In this document: piece by piece, positions 15,793 to 15,836 of the stretch | Position numbering within the stretch: position 1 is the first letter of the stretch | How the letters are laid out: each line of letters begins with the position of its first letter | Assembly (NCBI GenBank): GCA_018402605.1 | Contig: JAGYIK010000020.1 | Coordinates: 1 to 15,836 of the forward strand | Direction: 5' to 3' | Length of the DNA stretch: 15,836 nucleotides | Source: Litorivicinus sp. | Lineage (GTDB): Bacteria > Pseudomonadota > Gammaproteobacteria > Pseudomonadales > Litorivicinaceae | The notes under the pieces: generated by a model | What the model was told of the DNA's origin: nothing | Databases searched by the model: none | Seen by the model: the letters and a program-made list of their open reading frames with translations, nothing else | Program-made: the position numbers and the translations under genes

Positions 15793-15836
15793 ATGTGTCA
15801 TATATTCTCGGGGCAAAATCCCGAAAACTATCGATG
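15793..15836 (+). CDS. Ribbon-helix-helix domain protein (N-terminus only)
   Basis: Only the first 14 codons are inside the window, reading MCHIFSGQNPENYR. This opening is characteristic of a family of small ribbon-helix-helix DNA-binding domain proteins (RHH_4 type) common in Proteobacteria, whose members start MCHIF.GQdP..Y. A strong AAGGAG site (15781-15786) lies six bases before ATG 15793. The downstream domain cannot be seen, so the assignment rests on the opening motif and start signal. Confidence 0.65.
   Translation, partial: MCHIFSGQNPENYR

Noticed and set aside
1..15836. Insertion sequence, prophage, CRISPR array or defence island
   Set aside because: No transposase, integrase, terminal inverted repeats, regularly spaced repeats or defence-family motifs were seen; the toxin-antitoxin remnant is the only mobile-type gene pair.

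Overview
The window looks like a chromosomal segment of a member of the Pseudomonadota, probably alphaproteobacterial or an allied marine lineage. The evidence is a tripartite tricarboxylate transporter (TTT), a polyamine ABC transporter, a ChrR-like bicupin and the start of a ribbon-helix-helix protein of the type that begins MCHIFSGQ. The taxon itself cannot be fixed from this sequence. The striking property is uneven decay. Several genes are perfectly open, while a continuous block from about 5.1 to 12.16 kb consists almost entirely of recognisable but broken genes (frameshifts, in-frame stops, lost starts). This looks like genome erosion in progress, as in a recently host-restricted or symbiotic lineage. 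Draft-assembly indel error is the main alternative.

Left part (1-8.4 kb): a catabolic locus for a carboxylic acid that is probably handled as a CoA thioester. A lyase of the isocitrate lyase/PEP mutase superfamily runs leftward and off the edge. Divergent from it is a tightly packed series: tctC-tctB-tctA, an SDR-family protein, an MmgE/PrpD protein, a CaiB/BaiF (family III) CoA-transferase and an enoyl-CoA hydratase. A GntR/FCD regulator lies convergently at the end. The transporter and SDR are intact. MmgE/PrpD, CoA-transferase, hydratase and the regulator are all pseudogenes. A palindrome, ATTGTTAACAA, occurs both just upstream of the dead regulator and next to the lyase start. A degenerate copy overlaps a TTGACA box ahead of tctC, so the regulator's likely operators seem to have outlived it.

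Middle part (8.6-10.5 kb): a degraded fold-III PLP ornithine-type decarboxylase, followed by a degraded toxin-antitoxin pair (Phd-type antitoxin plus PIN-domain toxin).

Right part (10.5-15.8 kb): a leftward potF-potG-potH-potI operon for putrescine/spermidine uptake. The binding protein and ATPase are intact, both permeases are dead, and a perfect hairpin sits between potF and potG. Divergent from it is an intact two-domain cupin, then a decayed elongator tRNA-Met-like gene, then the first 14 codons of a ribbon-helix-helix protein cut by the window edge. The decarboxylase and pot genes form a polyamine neighbourhood that no longer appears to encode a working route for synthesis or import. I found no CRISPR array, transposase, phage gene or intact defence system.
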